A stretch of 33,946 nt of DNA from an uncultured cyanobacterium (GCA_946545285.1 CAMNNA010000003.1:1-33946); one strand, 5' to 3'. Shown: positions 1 through 8,166, counted from the first letter of the stretch. Notes: generated by a model not told the origin, from the letters alone. Translations and numbers: made by a program.

Positions 1-57
1 CGTTACAATTTTGCAAAAACAATTTTCACAAAACTTTACAAACAAATAAATACCCTG

Positions 58-86
58 TTGACAGAGGATTTTGTTTGAAATACGAT
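58..86 (+). promoter_or_regulatory. Sigma-70-type promoter of the S10 operon
   Basis: A perfect -35 TTGACA at 58-63 is followed, after a 17-nt spacer, by TACGAT at 81-86, a 4/6 match to the -10 consensus. Transcription would start near 93 and leave a leader of about 119 nt before rpsJ. I see no gene or other element in bases 1-57. The promoter shows that the cluster can be transcribed independently of any upstream str-type operon. Confidence 0.75.
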
Positions 87-144
87 ATCTATGCTTGAAG
101 TATAGTAGTTAGAATATCCGAAATATTTTAAAAATAGCACTTCG

Positions 145-177
145 GGCAAAAGACAAGGCGGTTTTTGCCGGTTTGTC
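145..177 (+). promoter_or_regulatory. rpsJ leader with two mutually exclusive hairpins
   Basis: Bases 145-151 (GGCAAAA) can pair with 163-169 (TTTTGCC). Alternatively 152-159 (GACAAGGC) can pair with 167-169 plus 173-177 (GCC and TTGTC) with a 3-nt bulge. The two structures share bases and cannot coexist. They sit 35 nt before the rpsJ start, where ribosomal-protein autoregulation often acts. A regulatory role is inference only. Confidence 0.3.
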
Positions 178-211
178 GAAGGTGTACATAGACAACAAAA
201 AGGAATGCGAA

Positions 212-529
212 ATGGCAAACAGCACAACAAAAAACAGAATCAGAGTTTGTTTAAAAGCTTATGATCACAAGCTTATTGATGTATCTGCTGAAAAAATTGT
301 AGAAACAGCAAAAAGAACAGACGCTAAAGTAGCCGGACCTATTCCTTTACCTACAAAAAGACGTATATATTGCGTTTTGCGTTCCCCGCACGTAGATAAA
401 AAATCTCGTGAACATTTTGAAATGAGAACACACAAACGTATAATTGATATATACGATCCGACTCAAGCCACTATGGAAGAGTTACGTAGATTAGATCTTC
501 CTGCAGGTGTAGATATCGAGGCAAAATAG
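212..529 (+). CDS. rpsJ: 30S ribosomal protein S10
   Basis: S10 of the small-subunit head, also NusE in transcription antitermination complexes. The 105-residue product carries the S10 core: [13 protein letters not shown] near the N terminus, the [12 protein letters not shown] segment and the [17 protein letters not shown] loop, ending at normal family length. I chose the ATG at 212 because AAGGA lies 8-12 bases upstream and the protein then begins [12 protein letters not shown]. The longer open frame from 173 adds 13 residues that S10 does not have. It is the first gene of the cluster and lies about 119 nt downstream of the predicted transcription start. Confidence 0.97.
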   Translation: MANSTTKNRIRVCLKAYDHKLIDVSAEKIVETAKRTDAKVAGPIPLPTKRRIYCVLRSPHVDKKSREHFEMRTHKRIIDIYDPTQATMEELRRLDLPAGVDIEAK

Positions 530-721
530 TTTGCATTGATTCCTGCAATTGAAAACTAAATAAGCATTATGCATATAATGTGAACTACGGCACCCATATG
601 CGGTGTGAGGTTGAACCTCAAAAGGTAAAGTGATAGTAGCGCTCGCAAGCGACAAGATGCAATTTCGAAACGGGGCATTTGTTTTGCACCAAGTAGAATG
701 AGCATAGAAAGGTAGAAAAAT
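530..721 (+). other. Structured rpsJ-rplC spacer (192 nt)
   Basis: There is no ORF here. The spacer is richer in G+C than most intergenic DNA in the window. It holds the perfect 15-nt inverted repeat TGAGGTT-G-AACCTCA near 606-620, a CACC/GGTG stem just before it, and a CGCT/AGCG stem with a 4-nt loop near 640-651. Such a long hairpin-rich spacer inside a ribosomal operon is unusual. I see no promoter or T-tract, so the RNA probably continues through it. Confidence 0.5.
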
Positions 722-1357
722 ATGACACTAGGTGTAATAGGTAAAAAAGTCGGAATGACTCAAATCTTTGACGAAAACGGTTTGGCTATTCCTGTAACAG
801 TTATCAAAGTTGATGAAACTGTTGTTACTCAGGTAAAAACAGTTGAAACAGACGGTTATAACGCTATACAGGTCGGTACCGTTCCGGCAAAAGAAAAACA
901 TTTGACAAAAGCTCAATTGGGTCATTTTAAGAAAAACAGCTTATCTAATTACAGACATTTACAAGAATTCAGAGTAGACAATCCTCAAGATTTCAAGGTA
1001 GGTGACAAAGTTGAACTTTCTGTATTAGACAATGTTGAAAAAGTTGATGTAACAGGAAAATCAATAGGTAAAGGTTTTCAAGGTACTGTAAAAAGATGGA
1101 ACTTTGGTAGAGGGCCTATGGCTCACGGGTCAAAAAACCACAGAGAACCGGGTTCAATCGGTGCAGGTACAACTCCTTCCCGTGTAATCAAAGGAAAGAG
1201 AATGGCCGGCAATATGGGTAACGAAAGAGTTACTATTTCAAAGCTTAAACTTGTTAAAGTGGATTCTAATAACGGTTTAGTTTTGGTGAAAGGATCAGTT
1301 CCTGGATGTGAAGGAAGATTGGTTACGATCGTTCCTACAAGAACTAAATGGAACTAA
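722..1357 (+). CDS. rplC: 50S ribosomal protein L3
   Basis: L3 is an early assembly protein of the large subunit whose long loop reaches toward the peptidyl-transferase centre. The 211-residue product opens with the diagnostic LGVIGKKVGMTQIF and carries the loop signature GTVKRWNFGRGPMAHGSKNHR at about residues 120-140, then the PGRxxxGKRMAGxMG-like stretch (here SRVIKGKRMAGNMG). Length is normal. AAAGGTAG lies upstream of the ATG. The gene follows rpsJ after a structured 192-nt spacer and precedes another of 225 nt, instead of the tight packing common in this cluster. Confidence 0.97.
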   Translation: MTLGVIGKKVGMTQIFDENGLAIPVTVIKVDETVVTQVKTVETDGYNAIQVGTVPAKEKHLTKAQLGHFKKNSLSNYRHLQEFRVDNPQDFKVGDKVELSVLDNVEKVDVTGKSIGKGFQGTVKRWNFGRGPMAHGSKNHREPGSIGAGTTPSRVIKGKRMAGNMGNERVTISKLKLVKVDSNNGLVLVKGSVPGCEGRLVTIVPTRTKWN

Positions 1358-1582
1358 AAGGCGTAAGCCAATGTGAGGTGCCGGTGTTGGCTTGACAAGA
1401 GCAAGGCAAGCAGGGCACGAAACATAATATCTCCGCCGTTGTGAGTGAAATGAAATGAAGCGAACGAAGCAATCTTTGATTGCACAGGCGGAAAAGTAAA
1501 AGACTTACTAAATAACCCGCTTCTACCATATGAAACCTTTAAAAGGAAAGGGGTAGACGGAAAGCAAAAAGGAAAAAGGAAA
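1358..1582 (+). other. Structured rplC-rplD spacer with two hairpins (225 nt)
   Basis: There is no ORF. Bases 1365-1371 (AAGCCAA) pair with 1387-1393 (TTGGCTT). A larger structure has an outer stem 1432-1437 (TCCGCC) with 1487-1492 (GGCGGA) enclosing a 6-bp hairpin, 1469-1474 (GCAATC) with 1478-1483 (GATTGC), on a 3-nt loop. The interior also has GA-rich short repeats (GTGAAATGAAATGAAGCGAA). Its position just before rplD is notable because L4 is the S10-operon autoregulator in enterobacteria. A regulatory role here is untested inference. Confidence 0.5.
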
Positions 1583-2209
1583 ATGTCAAAAGAAATTTTA
1601 AATACAAATGGCGAAAAATTAGGTGAAATCACCTTATCAAAAGATGTATTCGGTGTTGAACCTAATATTCACGTAATGCATTTAGCATTAAGAAGACAAT
1701 TAAATAATGCTCGTTCAGGCAATGCTTGTACAAAAACAAGAGCTGAAGTAGCCGGCGGCGGAAGAAAACCTTGGAAACAAAAAGGTACAGGCCGTGCAAG
1801 AGCAGGATCATTAAGATCACCGTTATTTGCAGGCGGTGGTGTAATTTTTGGGCCAAAACCAAGAAGTTACGCTTTCAATATGCCTCAAAAAGCAAGACAA
1901 TTAGCACTTCGTTCCGCATTGTCTGCAAGAGCTGAACAAATCGTTGTAGTAAAAGATTTTTCAACAATTGCTGAACCAAAGACAAAATTGATGGTTAGTG
2001 CTTTGAAATCTTTAAATGTTAACGGAAAAGTTTTGGTTGTTGCAAATACAAAAGCTGATGAAAACAAAAATTTGGAATTATCTGCAAGAAATATTCCTAG
2101 CGTAAAACTTTTGTTACCGAACAACTTGAACGTAAAAGACTTACTTGAAGCTGATTTTGTTGTTATGACTGAATCTGCTGTAAATGAAATCACAGAAAGG
2201 TTGCAATAA
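1583..2209 (+). CDS. rplD: 50S ribosomal protein L4
   Basis: L4 lines the exit tunnel of the large subunit and in some bacteria represses its own operon. The 208-residue product contains the family loop: KTRAEVAGGGRKPWKQKGTG followed by RARAGSLRSPLFAGGGVIFGP at about residues 50-90, and the C-terminal alpha/beta fold (KVLVVANTKADENKNLELSARNI). Start at 1583 is set by an AAAAAGGAAA purine-rich ribosome site. The stop codon overlaps the rplW ATG by one base (TAATG), so L4 and L23 are translationally coupled. Confidence 0.97.
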   Translation: MSKEILNTNGEKLGEITLSKDVFGVEPNIHVMHLALRRQLNNARSGNACTKTRAEVAGGGRKPWKQKGTGRARAGSLRSPLFAGGGVIFGPKPRSYAFNMPQKARQLALRSALSARAEQIVVVKDFSTIAEPKTKLMVSALKSLNVNGKVLVVANTKADENKNLELSARNIPSVKLLLPNNLNVKDLLEADFVVMTESAVNEITERLQ

Positions 2210-2499
2210 TGAGTAAAGAAAATTTATATGACGTAATTAAAAAACCTTTAATTACTGAAAAATCAGTAGCGGCTACAGCAAATTCACAATACACATTCGA
2301 AGTTAAAAAGGATGCAACAAAAATTGAAATTGCTCAAGCTGTAGAATTAGCTTTTCCAGGTAGAAAAGTTAAAAAAGTAAGAACTGTTTACATGCCATCT
2401 CACTCAAAAAGAATGGGATATAAATTCGGCAGAACAGATTCATCTAAAAAAGCTATCGTAACAATCGAAGGCGAACCGCTTGAATTTATGAATGTATAA
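2209..2499 (+). CDS. rplW: 50S ribosomal protein L23
   Basis: L23 sits at the tunnel exit and docks SRP and trigger factor. The 96-residue product has the family start (LYDVIKKPLITEKS) and the central FEVKKDATKIEIAQAVE helix, then the VKKVRTVYMPSHSKRMG basic loop. Length is normal. Its ATG overlaps the rplD stop by one base, and the ribosome site GAAAGG is inside rplD. A 141-nt structured spacer separates it from rplB. Confidence 0.97.
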   Translation: MSKENLYDVIKKPLITEKSVAATANSQYTFEVKKDATKIEIAQAVELAFPGRKVKKVRTVYMPSHSKRMGYKFGRTDSSKKAIVTIEGEPLEFMNV

Positions 2500-2640
2500 A
2501 TCATAATCAGCAAATAGCAATTGTTATTTGCAGGTGCGGTAAAAAACAAAACGGGGCGCAATTGGCACAAGTCCCAAAAAGTAGTAGAAACAGTTTTGCG
2601 GGCAGACCGCAAAAACTAAAAGCCAAAAGGAGAAATTAAA
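2500..2640 (+). other. Structured rplW-rplB spacer (141 nt)
   Basis: There is no ORF. Two hairpins are visible: a GCAAATA/TATTTGC stem just after rplW (about 2511-2532), and 2594-2601 (TTTTGCGG) pairing perfectly with 2607-2614 (CCGCAAAA) on a 5-nt loop, 26 nt before the rplB ATG. The second lies just before the rplB ribosome site AAGGAG. No U-tract follows either, so they are not ordinary terminators. Confidence 0.5.
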
Positions 2641-3471
2641 ATGGCAATCAGAAAAATCAATCCGACGTCTCCGGGACAAAGAGGCATGACAAGAAGCGAT
2701 TTTGCAGAAATCACTTCCACTTCTCCTGAAAAATCATTATTAACTAAGTTGAATAAAACTTCAGGCAGAAACAACACAGGTAGAATTACTTGCCGTCACA
2801 AAGGAGGCGGGGTAAAAAGAAAATACCGTGTAATTGATTTTAAAAGAGAAAAATTCGGCGTACCGGCAACAGTAAAAACTATTGAATACGATCCGAACAG
2901 AAACGTAAGAATTTCATTATGCTTTTATGCAGATGGTGAAAAAAGATATGTATTAACACCGGAAGGTTTAAAAGTAGGTGATACAATTGTCAGCGGTCCG
3001 CAAGCACCGGTTCAAACAGGAAATGCGTTACCGTTGGAATTGATTCCGTTAGGTACTTTTGTTCACAATATTGAATTAAGACCTGGTCGCGGCGGAGTTA
3101 TGGTAAGAGCGGCAGGAAACAGTGCTCAGGTAATGGCTAAAGAAGGAAATTATGTAACAATAAAACTTCCTTCAGGCGAAATGAGAATGATAAGAAAAGA
3201 ATGTTTGGCAACAATCGGTGTATTGGGCAATGCTGAATTCAAAAACTTATCAATCGGTAAAGCCGGCAGAAAACGTTATATGGGTATCAGACCAACAGTT
3301 CGCGGTGTAACAATGAACCCTTGCGATCACCCTCACGGTGGTGGTGAAGGTAAAACAGGTCCTGGCGGAAACCCTAAAACACCTTGGGGTAAACCTGCTC
3401 TTGGTTACAAAACTCGTAAAAAAGGTAAAGCGTCTGATAAATTAATCGTAAGAAGACGTAACAAAAGATAA
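2641..3471 (+). CDS. rplB: 50S ribosomal protein L2
   Basis: L2 is a universal protein needed for subunit association and peptidyl-transferase activity. The 276-residue product has the N-terminal OB-fold region ([21 protein letters not shown]), the SH3-like domain ([20 protein letters not shown]), and the C-terminal signature [18 protein letters not shown] with the conserved catalytic-site histidine, ending in [16 protein letters not shown] sits 7 bases before the ATG. Spacing to rpsS is tight (21 nt). Confidence 0.98.
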   Translation: MAIRKINPTSPGQRGMTRSDFAEITSTSPEKSLLTKLNKTSGRNNTGRITCRHKGGGVKRKYRVIDFKREKFGVPATVKTIEYDPNRNVRISLCFYADGEKRYVLTPEGLKVGDTIVSGPQAPVQTGNALPLELIPLGTFVHNIELRPGRGGVMVRAAGNSAQVMAKEGNYVTIKLPSGEMRMIRKECLATIGVLGNAEFKNLSIGKAGRKRYMGIRPTVRGVTMNPCDHPHGGGEGKTGPGGNPKTPWGKPALGYKTRKKGKASDKLIVRRRNKR

Positions 3472-3492
3472 TTAAACTAAAAGGAGAAATAA

Positions 3493-3771
3493 ATGGCACG
3501 TTCATTAAAAAAAGGTGCATATGTAGAAGAATCTCTACTAAAGAAAATAGAAAAAATGAATGCAAACTCTGAGAAAAAAGTCATCAAGACTTGGTCCAGA
3601 GCATCTATGGTGGTACCTGATATGTTGAACCATACTATTGCTGTTCACAACGGGAAGACTCACGTTCCTGTATATGTAACAGAAGAAATGGTAGGACATA
3701 AATTAGGTGAATTCGCTCCTACAAGATTGTTTAAAGGTCATGCAGGTTCGGATAAAACCGCTAAAAAGTAA
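3493..3771 (+). CDS. rpsS: 30S ribosomal protein S19
   Basis: S19 is a head protein of the small subunit that contacts S13 and the A-site tRNA. The 92-residue product reads [20 protein letters not shown] and carries the conserved [23 protein letters not shown] and [18 protein letters not shown] motifs. Length is normal. AAGGAG precedes the ATG. It lies between rplB and rplV as in most bacteria. Confidence 0.97.
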   Translation: MARSLKKGAYVEESLLKKIEKMNANSEKKVIKTWSRASMVVPDMLNHTIAVHNGKTHVPVYVTEEMVGHKLGEFAPTRLFKGHAGSDKTAKK

Positions 3772-3808
3772 TCCAAAGTAATATTTATTAAATTAAAAGG
3801 ATAAAAAA

Positions 3809-4150
3809 ATGGAAGCAAAAGCAAAACAAACAGACATAAAAATGACAGCAAGAAAACTTCGCAGAGTAATCAACGAAGTTAGAGGAAAATCTGTTATCGA
3901 AGCGCAAGATATGTTGCGTTTTATGCCTTACTTTGCAGCAAGAGTTGTAGAAAAGAATTTGAAAGCAGCAGTTGCAAATGCTCGTGAACAATACGGTGCA
4001 GCACCTGAAGCATTAAAGATTTCACAGATTTTTGCTGATGAAAGTACTACATATAAACGTGCAAGAACAAGAGCGCAAGGTCGTATGTACTCAAGATTAA
4101 AACGTACATCACATTTAACTGTAGTAGTAAGTGATACAATCAAAAAATAG
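3809..4150 (+). CDS. rplV: 50S ribosomal protein L22
   Basis: L22 lines the nascent-peptide tunnel, and its loop is a macrolide-resistance site. The 113-residue product has the family core (KMTARKLRRVINEVRGKSVIEAQDMLRFM), an NAREQYG segment, and the tunnel loop region (RARTRAQGRMYSRLKRTSHLTVVVSD). Length is normal for short bacterial L22. Only a weak AAAAGGA ribosome site is seen. The 12-nt gap to rpsC suggests coupling. Confidence 0.96.
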   Translation: MEAKAKQTDIKMTARKLRRVINEVRGKSVIEAQDMLRFMPYFAARVVEKNLKAAVANAREQYGAAPEALKISQIFADESTTYKRARTRAQGRMYSRLKRTSHLTVVVSDTIKK

Positions 4151-4162
4151 GAAAGTAATAAA

Positions 4163-4888
4163 ATGGGACAAAAAACACATCCAACCGGATTTAGAGTAGG
4201 CATTATCCAAGACTGGGCAAGTACTTGGTATGCGAAATTCAAAGAATACGGTACTTTCGTCAAAGAAGACGACAAAATCAGAAAATTTATTAAGAAAAAA
4301 TTGTATACAGCAGGGATTTCAAGAATTTTGATTGCAAGAAAAGCTCAAAATGTGACAATAACTGTTGTAACAGCAAAACCGGGTATTGTTGTTGGCCGCG
4401 GTGGTCAAGGTATTGATGAACTTCGTAATGATGTTTCAAAATATATTGGCAAGTCAGTAGTTATCAATGTTGTTGAAGTCGCAAGAATTGACGCTGATGC
4501 TCAATTAGTTGCAGAAAATATAGCACAACAACTTGAAAAACGTATTGCATTCCGCAGAGCAATGAAACAAGCAATGCAAAGAACAATGAGATCAGGCGTT
4601 CAAGGTATCAAAGTTATGGTATCAGGACGTTTGGGCGGAGCTGAAATTGCACGTTCTGAATGGGCAAAAGAAGGAAGAATTCCTTTGCAGACATTAAGAG
4701 CTGATGTAGATTACGGTTTTGCAGAAGCAGATACCGTTATGGGTAAAATTGGTGTTAAGGTTTGGATCTTCAAAGGGAACTTGATGCCTGGAGAAAAAGC
4801 AGATCAAAATATCAAATTTAAAAACGGTAAAGAAAATGCACCTCGTCAAAGACGTCCTCGTCGTGAAAGAAGTGCACAAGAATCATAA
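4163..4888 (+). CDS. rpsC: 30S ribosomal protein S3
   Basis: S3 forms part of the mRNA entry tunnel and helicase. The 241-residue product begins [14 protein letters not shown], contains the KH domain with the GRGG loop ([16 protein letters not shown]) at about residues 75-90, and the C-terminal domain with [23 protein letters not shown] and [16 protein letters not shown]. The tail is basic ([14 protein letters not shown]). Length is normal. Confidence 0.98.
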   Translation: MGQKTHPTGFRVGIIQDWASTWYAKFKEYGTFVKEDDKIRKFIKKKLYTAGISRILIARKAQNVTITVVTAKPGIVVGRGGQGIDELRNDVSKYIGKSVVINVVEVARIDADAQLVAENIAQQLEKRIAFRRAMKQAMQRTMRSGVQGIKVMVSGRLGGAEIARSEWAKEGRIPLQTLRADVDYGFAEADTVMGKIGVKVWIFKGNLMPGEKADQNIKFKNGKENAPRQRRPRRERSAQES

Positions 4889-4923
4889 GTAATTAAGGTA
4901 TGAAATAATAGGAGCAAAATATA

Positions 4924-5343
4924 ATGTTACAGCCTAAAAAAACTAAATACCGCAAAATGATGAAAGGCAGAATGAAAGGTACAGAAACCAGAGGTGTTAG
5001 CCTTGAATTCGGTCATTACGGGTTGCAGGCAGTTGAGCCGGGTTGGATTACCAGCCGTCAGATAGAAGCTGCTCGTCGTGCAATGACTCGTGAAATCAAA
5101 CGTGGCGGTAATGTATGGATTAAAATATTCCCGGATAAACCGATTACTGCAAAACCTGCAGAAACTCGTATGGGTTCGGGGAAAGGTAACGTTGAATACT
5201 GGGTTGCGGTAGTTAAGCCAAACAGAATTATGTTTGAACTTGAATATTTTGACAAATCAGTAGCAGTGCATGCGCTTGAATTAGCCGCACAAAAGTTGCC
5301 TATCAAAACTAAAATTGTCACAAAGACAGATGATGCACAGTAA
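4924..5343 (+). CDS. rplP: 50S ribosomal protein L16
   Basis: L16 contacts the A-site tRNA elbow and completes the peptidyl-transferase region. The 139-residue product has [19 protein letters not shown] at the start, [21 protein letters not shown], and [20 protein letters not shown], the canonical L16 signature. Length is normal. TAGGAGCAAAAT precedes the ATG. It is followed by a 59-nt spacer before rpmC. Confidence 0.98.
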   Translation: MLQPKKTKYRKMMKGRMKGTETRGVSLEFGHYGLQAVEPGWITSRQIEAARRAMTREIKRGGNVWIKIFPDKPITAKPAETRMGSGKGNVEYWVAVVKPNRIMFELEYFDKSVAVHALELAAQKLPIKTKIVTKTDDAQ

Positions 5344-5402
5344 AATTCTTTTAAGTCAAATCGGTCGAATAAGAGAATTTAACTTATATAAAGGAAAATA
5401 AA

Positions 5403-5600
5403 ATGAAATTAAATGAAATGCGTGAAAAAACAGTTGATGAGTTACAAAATGCAATTGTAGATTGGAAAAAACAATTGTTGGAAGCAAGAATTCAATTGGC
5501 TACTAACAAATTGGAAAATCCTTCAACATTGTCAAAAACAAAAAAACTTATCGCTCAAGCAAAAACAATAATTACAGAGAAAGGTGTACAAAATGCCTAA
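5403..5600 (+). CDS. rpmC: 50S ribosomal protein L29
   Basis: L29 is a small helical protein at the tunnel exit next to L23. The 65-residue product ([20 protein letters not shown], later [14 protein letters not shown]) has the two-helix pattern and the expected length. AAAGGA sits 8 bases before the ATG. Its last codons overlap the start of rpsQ by 8 bases (ATGCCTAA), so S17 translation is probably coupled to it. Confidence 0.95.
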   Translation: MKLNEMREKTVDELQNAIVDWKKQLLEARIQLATNKLENPSTLSKTKKLIAQAKTIITEKGVQNA

Positions 5601-5838
5601 AAAAGAAAAACAAGGAATCGTAATCAGTAATAAAATGGATAAAACAGTAGTTGTAAAAGTTGCAGACTACGAAGCTCATCCAAGATATAAAAAGATTATT
5701 GAATCAAACAAACACTACAAAGCACATGACGCTGAAAATGTTTGTAATATCGGAGATACAGTAAGAATTGTAGAATCAAGACCTGTATCAAAAGATAAAC
5801 GCTGGACAGTTGCTGAAATTGTAGAAAAAGCAAGATAG
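5593..5838 (+). CDS. rpsQ: 30S ribosomal protein S17
   Basis: S17 is a primary 16S rRNA binder with an OB fold. The 81-residue product starts [20 protein letters not shown] and contains the [18 protein letters not shown] and [18 protein letters not shown] motifs. I chose ATG 5593, preceded by AAAGGTG, over an in-frame GTG at 5584, because the longer version adds only three residues absent from S17. It overlaps rpmC by 8 bases. Confidence 0.96.
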   Translation: MPKKEKQGIVISNKMDKTVVVKVADYEAHPRYKKIIESNKHYKAHDAENVCNIGDTVRIVESRPVSKDKRWTVAEIVEKAR

Positions 5839-5958
5839 TTAATAAGCGTATGGTTTTGCAGCATTGCTTTTAAAGTAATGAGAGGCAAAGCGCCGGAATA
5901 TAGGCCGGCAAAAGAATGTAGGTTGGGTTAACCCGACAAAATTAAAAGGAAAAGAAAA
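5839..5958 (+). other. Structured rpsQ-rplN spacer (120 nt)
   Basis: There is no ORF. Hairpins seen are CATTGCTTT with AAAGTAATG (one G-U pair) near 5862-5880, 5892-5896 (GCCGG) with 5905-5909 (CCGGC), and the 10-bp palindrome GGGTTAACCC at 5925-5934. No T-tract follows any of them. The ribosome site AAAAGGAAAAG then leads into rplN. Confidence 0.45.
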
Positions 5959-6327
5959 ATGATACAACAGGAAACAAGATTAGTAGTCGCAGATAACACA
6001 GGTGCAAAAGAGTTATTATGTATTCGTGTTATGGGCAGCTCTAATAAAAAATTTGCAGCAGTCGGTGATGAGATTGTAGCTTCTGTAAAAGATGCAACCC
6101 CTAATATGACTGTAAAAAAAGGTGAAGTTGTTCGTGCTGTTGTGGTAAGAACTAAAGCAGATATAAAACGTCAAGACGGTTCTGTTATCAGATTTGATGA
6201 AAATGCTGCAGTAATTATTGCAAAAGACGGCAACCCGAGAGGAACTCGTGTATTTGGCCCTGTCGCTCGTGAATTGAGAGATAAAGGTTATATGAAAATA
6301 GTTTCTCTTGCACCGGAAGTTATTTAA
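5959..6327 (+). CDS. rplN: 50S ribosomal protein L14
   Basis: L14 lies at the subunit interface and is the target of the silencing factor RsfS. The 122-residue product has the exact family length and signature: [44 protein letters not shown] and the C-terminal [39 protein letters not shown] lies before the ATG. Confidence 0.98.
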   Translation: MIQQETRLVVADNTGAKELLCIRVMGSSNKKFAAVGDEIVASVKDATPNMTVKKGEVVRAVVVRTKADIKRQDGSVIRFDENAAVIIAKDGNPRGTRVFGPVARELRDKGYMKIVSLAPEVI

Positions 6328-6398
6328 GATAAATACATGTAATAGATTTTAAACAAAAATTAAAATCAGTCCATGAAAGTACAAATCAGGAGAAAAAA

Positions 6399-6740
6399 AT
6401 GAAAGACAACAATAAGAAAAAATTACACGTAAAAACAGGTGACAGAGTTGTTGTTATCGCAGGTAAAGACAAAGGTAAGGAACCTTCAAATGTAAAAAGT
6501 GTTGATACCAAAAACGGCAGAGTTATCGTTGAAGGCAGAAACATGGTTACAAAGGCTCAAAAACCTCAACCTCAATTGGGAATTCAAGGCGGCTTGATTC
6601 AAAAAGAAGCTTCAATTGATTCTTCAAATGTAATGATAATTTGTCCGGCGTGCGAAAAAGCAACTAAAGTTGCTCACAAAGTAATAGACGGAAAAAAAGT
6701 TCGTGTATGTAAAAAATGCGGACAACAGCTAGATGCTTAA
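6399..6740 (+). CDS. rplX: 50S ribosomal protein L24
   Basis: L24 initiates 50S assembly. The 113-residue product has the N-terminal KOW motif (KTGDRVVVIAGKDKGKEPSN) and EGRNMVTKAQKP. The C-terminal half carries two CxxC pairs (CPAC at about 83-86 and CKKC at about 104-107), the zinc-ribbon version of L24. AGGAG precedes the ATG. The 71-nt upstream spacer holds a weak A/T-rich hairpin (6345-6351 with 6361-6367). Confidence 0.95.
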   Translation: MKDNNKKKLHVKTGDRVVVIAGKDKGKEPSNVKSVDTKNGRVIVEGRNMVTKAQKPQPQLGIQGGLIQKEASIDSSNVMIICPACEKATKVAHKVIDGKKVRVCKKCGQQLDA

Positions 6741-6789
6741 TGTGTAGATGTTCTACGACATTAATACCAATAGTAAAGGAAAAAGGAAA

Positions 6790-7350
6790 ATGACAGTAAC
6801 AAAAAATTTAAAACAAAGATATGTTGAAGAAGTAATTCCTGCTATGAAGGAAAAATTCGGATACAAAAACATTCACCAAGTGCCGAAGATGGTAAAAATC
6901 GTATTAAATATGGGTGTTGGTGAAGCTTCTCACAATTCAAAAATTGCAGAATCAATTGAAGCTCAATTAACAAAAATTGCCGGTCAAAAAGCGGTAGTAA
7001 CAAAAGCTAAAAAATCAATTGCATCATACAAATTGAGAGAAGGAATGCCGGTCGGAGCAATGGCAACATTGCGCGGCGACAGAATGTATGATTTTATGCA
7101 AAAACTTATTTGCGTGGTATTACCAAGAATCCGTGACTTTCGCGGGGTGAGTGCAAAAAGTTTTGATGGTCGTGGCAATTATACATTAGGTCTGAAAGAA
7201 CAGGCTCTTTTCCCTGAAATCACTTACGAAGAAGTTGATTTAGTTAAGGGTATGAACGTTTCGGTTATTACGACAGCCAAAACGGATGATGAGGCAAGAG
7301 AGTTGTTAAGACTCTTAGGAATGCCATTCAAAGGTAGTAAAAACAATTAA
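6790..7350 (+). CDS. rplE: 50S ribosomal protein L5
   Basis: L5 binds 5S rRNA in the central protuberance. The 186-residue product has [21 protein letters not shown] near the N terminus, [22 protein letters not shown] and [21 protein letters not shown], and ends with the [35 protein letters not shown] segment. I chose ATG 6790 because AAAGGAAAAAGGAAA precedes it. The open frame from 6748 would add 14 residues not found in L5. Confidence 0.97.
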   Translation: MTVTKNLKQRYVEEVIPAMKEKFGYKNIHQVPKMVKIVLNMGVGEASHNSKIAESIEAQLTKIAGQKAVVTKAKKSIASYKLREGMPVGAMATLRGDRMYDFMQKLICVVLPRIRDFRGVSAKSFDGRGNYTLGLKEQALFPEITYEEVDLVKGMNVSVITTAKTDDEARELLRLLGMPFKGSKNN

Positions 7351-7367
7351 GAACAAAGGAGAAATTC

Positions 7368-7574
7368 ATGGCTAAAAAAGCGATGATAAACAAAGAAGAA
7401 AGACGTCAAAAACTTGCTGCCGCAGGAAAATACCCTACAGTAAGACTACATAACAGATGCAGTATCTGTGGTCGTCCTCACGGCTATCATAGAGATTTTG
7501 GTCTTTGCAGAATTTGTTTACGTAAAATGGCTCACCAAGGTTTGTTGCCTGGTGTAACAAAAGCTAGCTGGTAG
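7368..7574 (+). CDS. rpsN: 30S ribosomal protein S14, zinc-binding type
   Basis: S14 is a late-assembly protein of the small-subunit head. The 68-residue product is the short zinc form: CSIC and CRIC at about residues 32-35 and 47-50 form a four-cysteine zinc site, and the C terminus is [16 protein letters not shown]. It has a basic N-terminal stretch slightly longer than the 61-residue form typical of Firmicutes. AAAGGAG precedes the ATG. It is the last gene of this transcript: a strong terminator follows 20 nt later. Confidence 0.97.
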   Translation: MAKKAMINKEERRQKLAAAGKYPTVRLHNRCSICGRPHGYHRDFGLCRICLRKMAHQGLLPGVTKASW

Positions 7575-7595
7575 TTTTATCAGTTCATAAGTTAA

Positions 7596-7623
7596 AAAAA
7601 CGACCCGTTTTGGGTCGTTTTTT
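7596..7623 (+). terminator. Rho-independent terminator of the S10 operon
   Basis: ACGACCC at 7601-7607 pairs with GGGTCGT at 7613-7619 on a 5-nt loop (GTTTT). Flanking A and T runs extend the stem, and the T-run reaches 7623. This ends the ribosomal transcript right after rpsN and separates it from HU. Confidence 0.92.
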
Positions 7624-7696
7624 GCTGTAAATAAAGTTATTTTAAAAAAAAATCGTCTAAATACCCCTATTTTTCAATATTTTTTTAGAAAACCCC

Positions 7697-7724
7697 TTGA
7701 CAGTAAAGGAAAAAATGCTATAAT
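7697..7724 (+). promoter_or_regulatory. Strong sigma-70 promoter of the HU gene
   Basis: Perfect TTGACA at 7697-7702, 16-nt spacer, perfect TATAAT at 7719-7724, plus an extended TGC just before the -10. This is the strongest promoter in the window, which fits an abundant nucleoid protein. Transcription should start near 7731, giving a leader of about 63 nt. Confidence 0.92.
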
Positions 7725-7793
7725 GAATTCGTCGATTAGCAATACTGCGGAATATGGTTATTGTCCGTAGTGAAAGGAAGAAGGAGGTTCATA

Positions 7794-8066
7794 ATGAACA
7801 AAGACGAATTAGTAAAAGAAGTAGCAAAGAAATCAAATGTTTCTCAAAAAGACACTGCAAGCATTATTTCTTCAACATTAGAAGTAATCCAAAAAGCAGT
7901 TTCTAAAGGTACAAAAGTTACTTTGGTTGGTTTCGGTACATTCGAACAACGTAAAAGAGCAGCTAGAACAGGCAGAAATCCTCAAACTGGCGCTGCTTTA
8001 AAAATTCCTGCAAAGAAAGTTCCTGCTTTCTCAGCTGGTAAAAAATTCAAAGAACTTGTAAAATAG
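7794..8066 (+). CDS. hup: DNA-binding protein HU
   Basis: A nucleoid-associated histone-like protein that bends and compacts DNA as a dimer. The 90-residue product has the full HU/IHF fold: MNKDELVKEVAKKSNVSQKD helix-turn-helix base, TLVGFGTFEQRKRAARTGRNP (the GFGxF...R.GRNP signature), then the arm segment and IPAKKVPAFSAGKKFKELVK. ATG 7794 is chosen because AAGGAGG lies 7 bases upstream; an in-frame upstream extension from 7761 is not part of HU. It has its own promoter and terminator, so it is monocistronic. Confidence 0.97.
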   Translation: MNKDELVKEVAKKSNVSQKDTASIISSTLEVIQKAVSKGTKVTLVGFGTFEQRKRAARTGRNPQTGAALKIPAKKVPAFSAGKKFKELVK

Positions 8067-8081
8067 TTATGAATTAATATT

Positions 8082-8119
8082 AAAAATGCGCGGGGTTTGA
8101 AAAAGTCCCGCGCATTTTT
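8082..8119 (+). terminator. Rho-independent terminator of the HU gene
   Basis: A 13-bp stem, AAAAATGCGCGGG (8082-8094) with CCCGCGCATTTTT (8107-8119), on a 12-nt loop. It is GC-rich at the centre, and A/T-rich ends provide a U-tract in both directions. Confidence 0.93.
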
Positions 8120-8137
8120 ATTGTTAAATTAACATTA

Positions 8138-8166
8138 TTGAACAAGTGGGATTTTTGTGTTATTAT
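8138..8166 (+). promoter_or_regulatory. Promoter of the LysM/GH13 unit
   Basis: TTGAAC at 8138-8143, 17-nt spacer, TATTAT at 8161-8166, with an extended -10 TGT at 8158-8160. It lies 38 nt before the LysM-protein ATG. Confidence 0.75.

Noticed and set aside
36-230. Minus-strand open frame over the rpsJ promoter and leader
   Set aside because: It has no ribosome site, has Cys/Phe-rich random composition, and covers a consensus promoter and the start of rpsJ on the other strand.
1432-1492. rplC-rplD hairpin as an intrinsic terminator
   Set aside because: No U-run follows the stem and rplD lacks its own promoter, so stopping here would block the rest of the operon.
3928-4275. 115-codon minus-strand frame across rplV and rpsC
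   Set aside because: It lies wholly opposite two certain ribosomal genes; its composition is the mirror of their codons.
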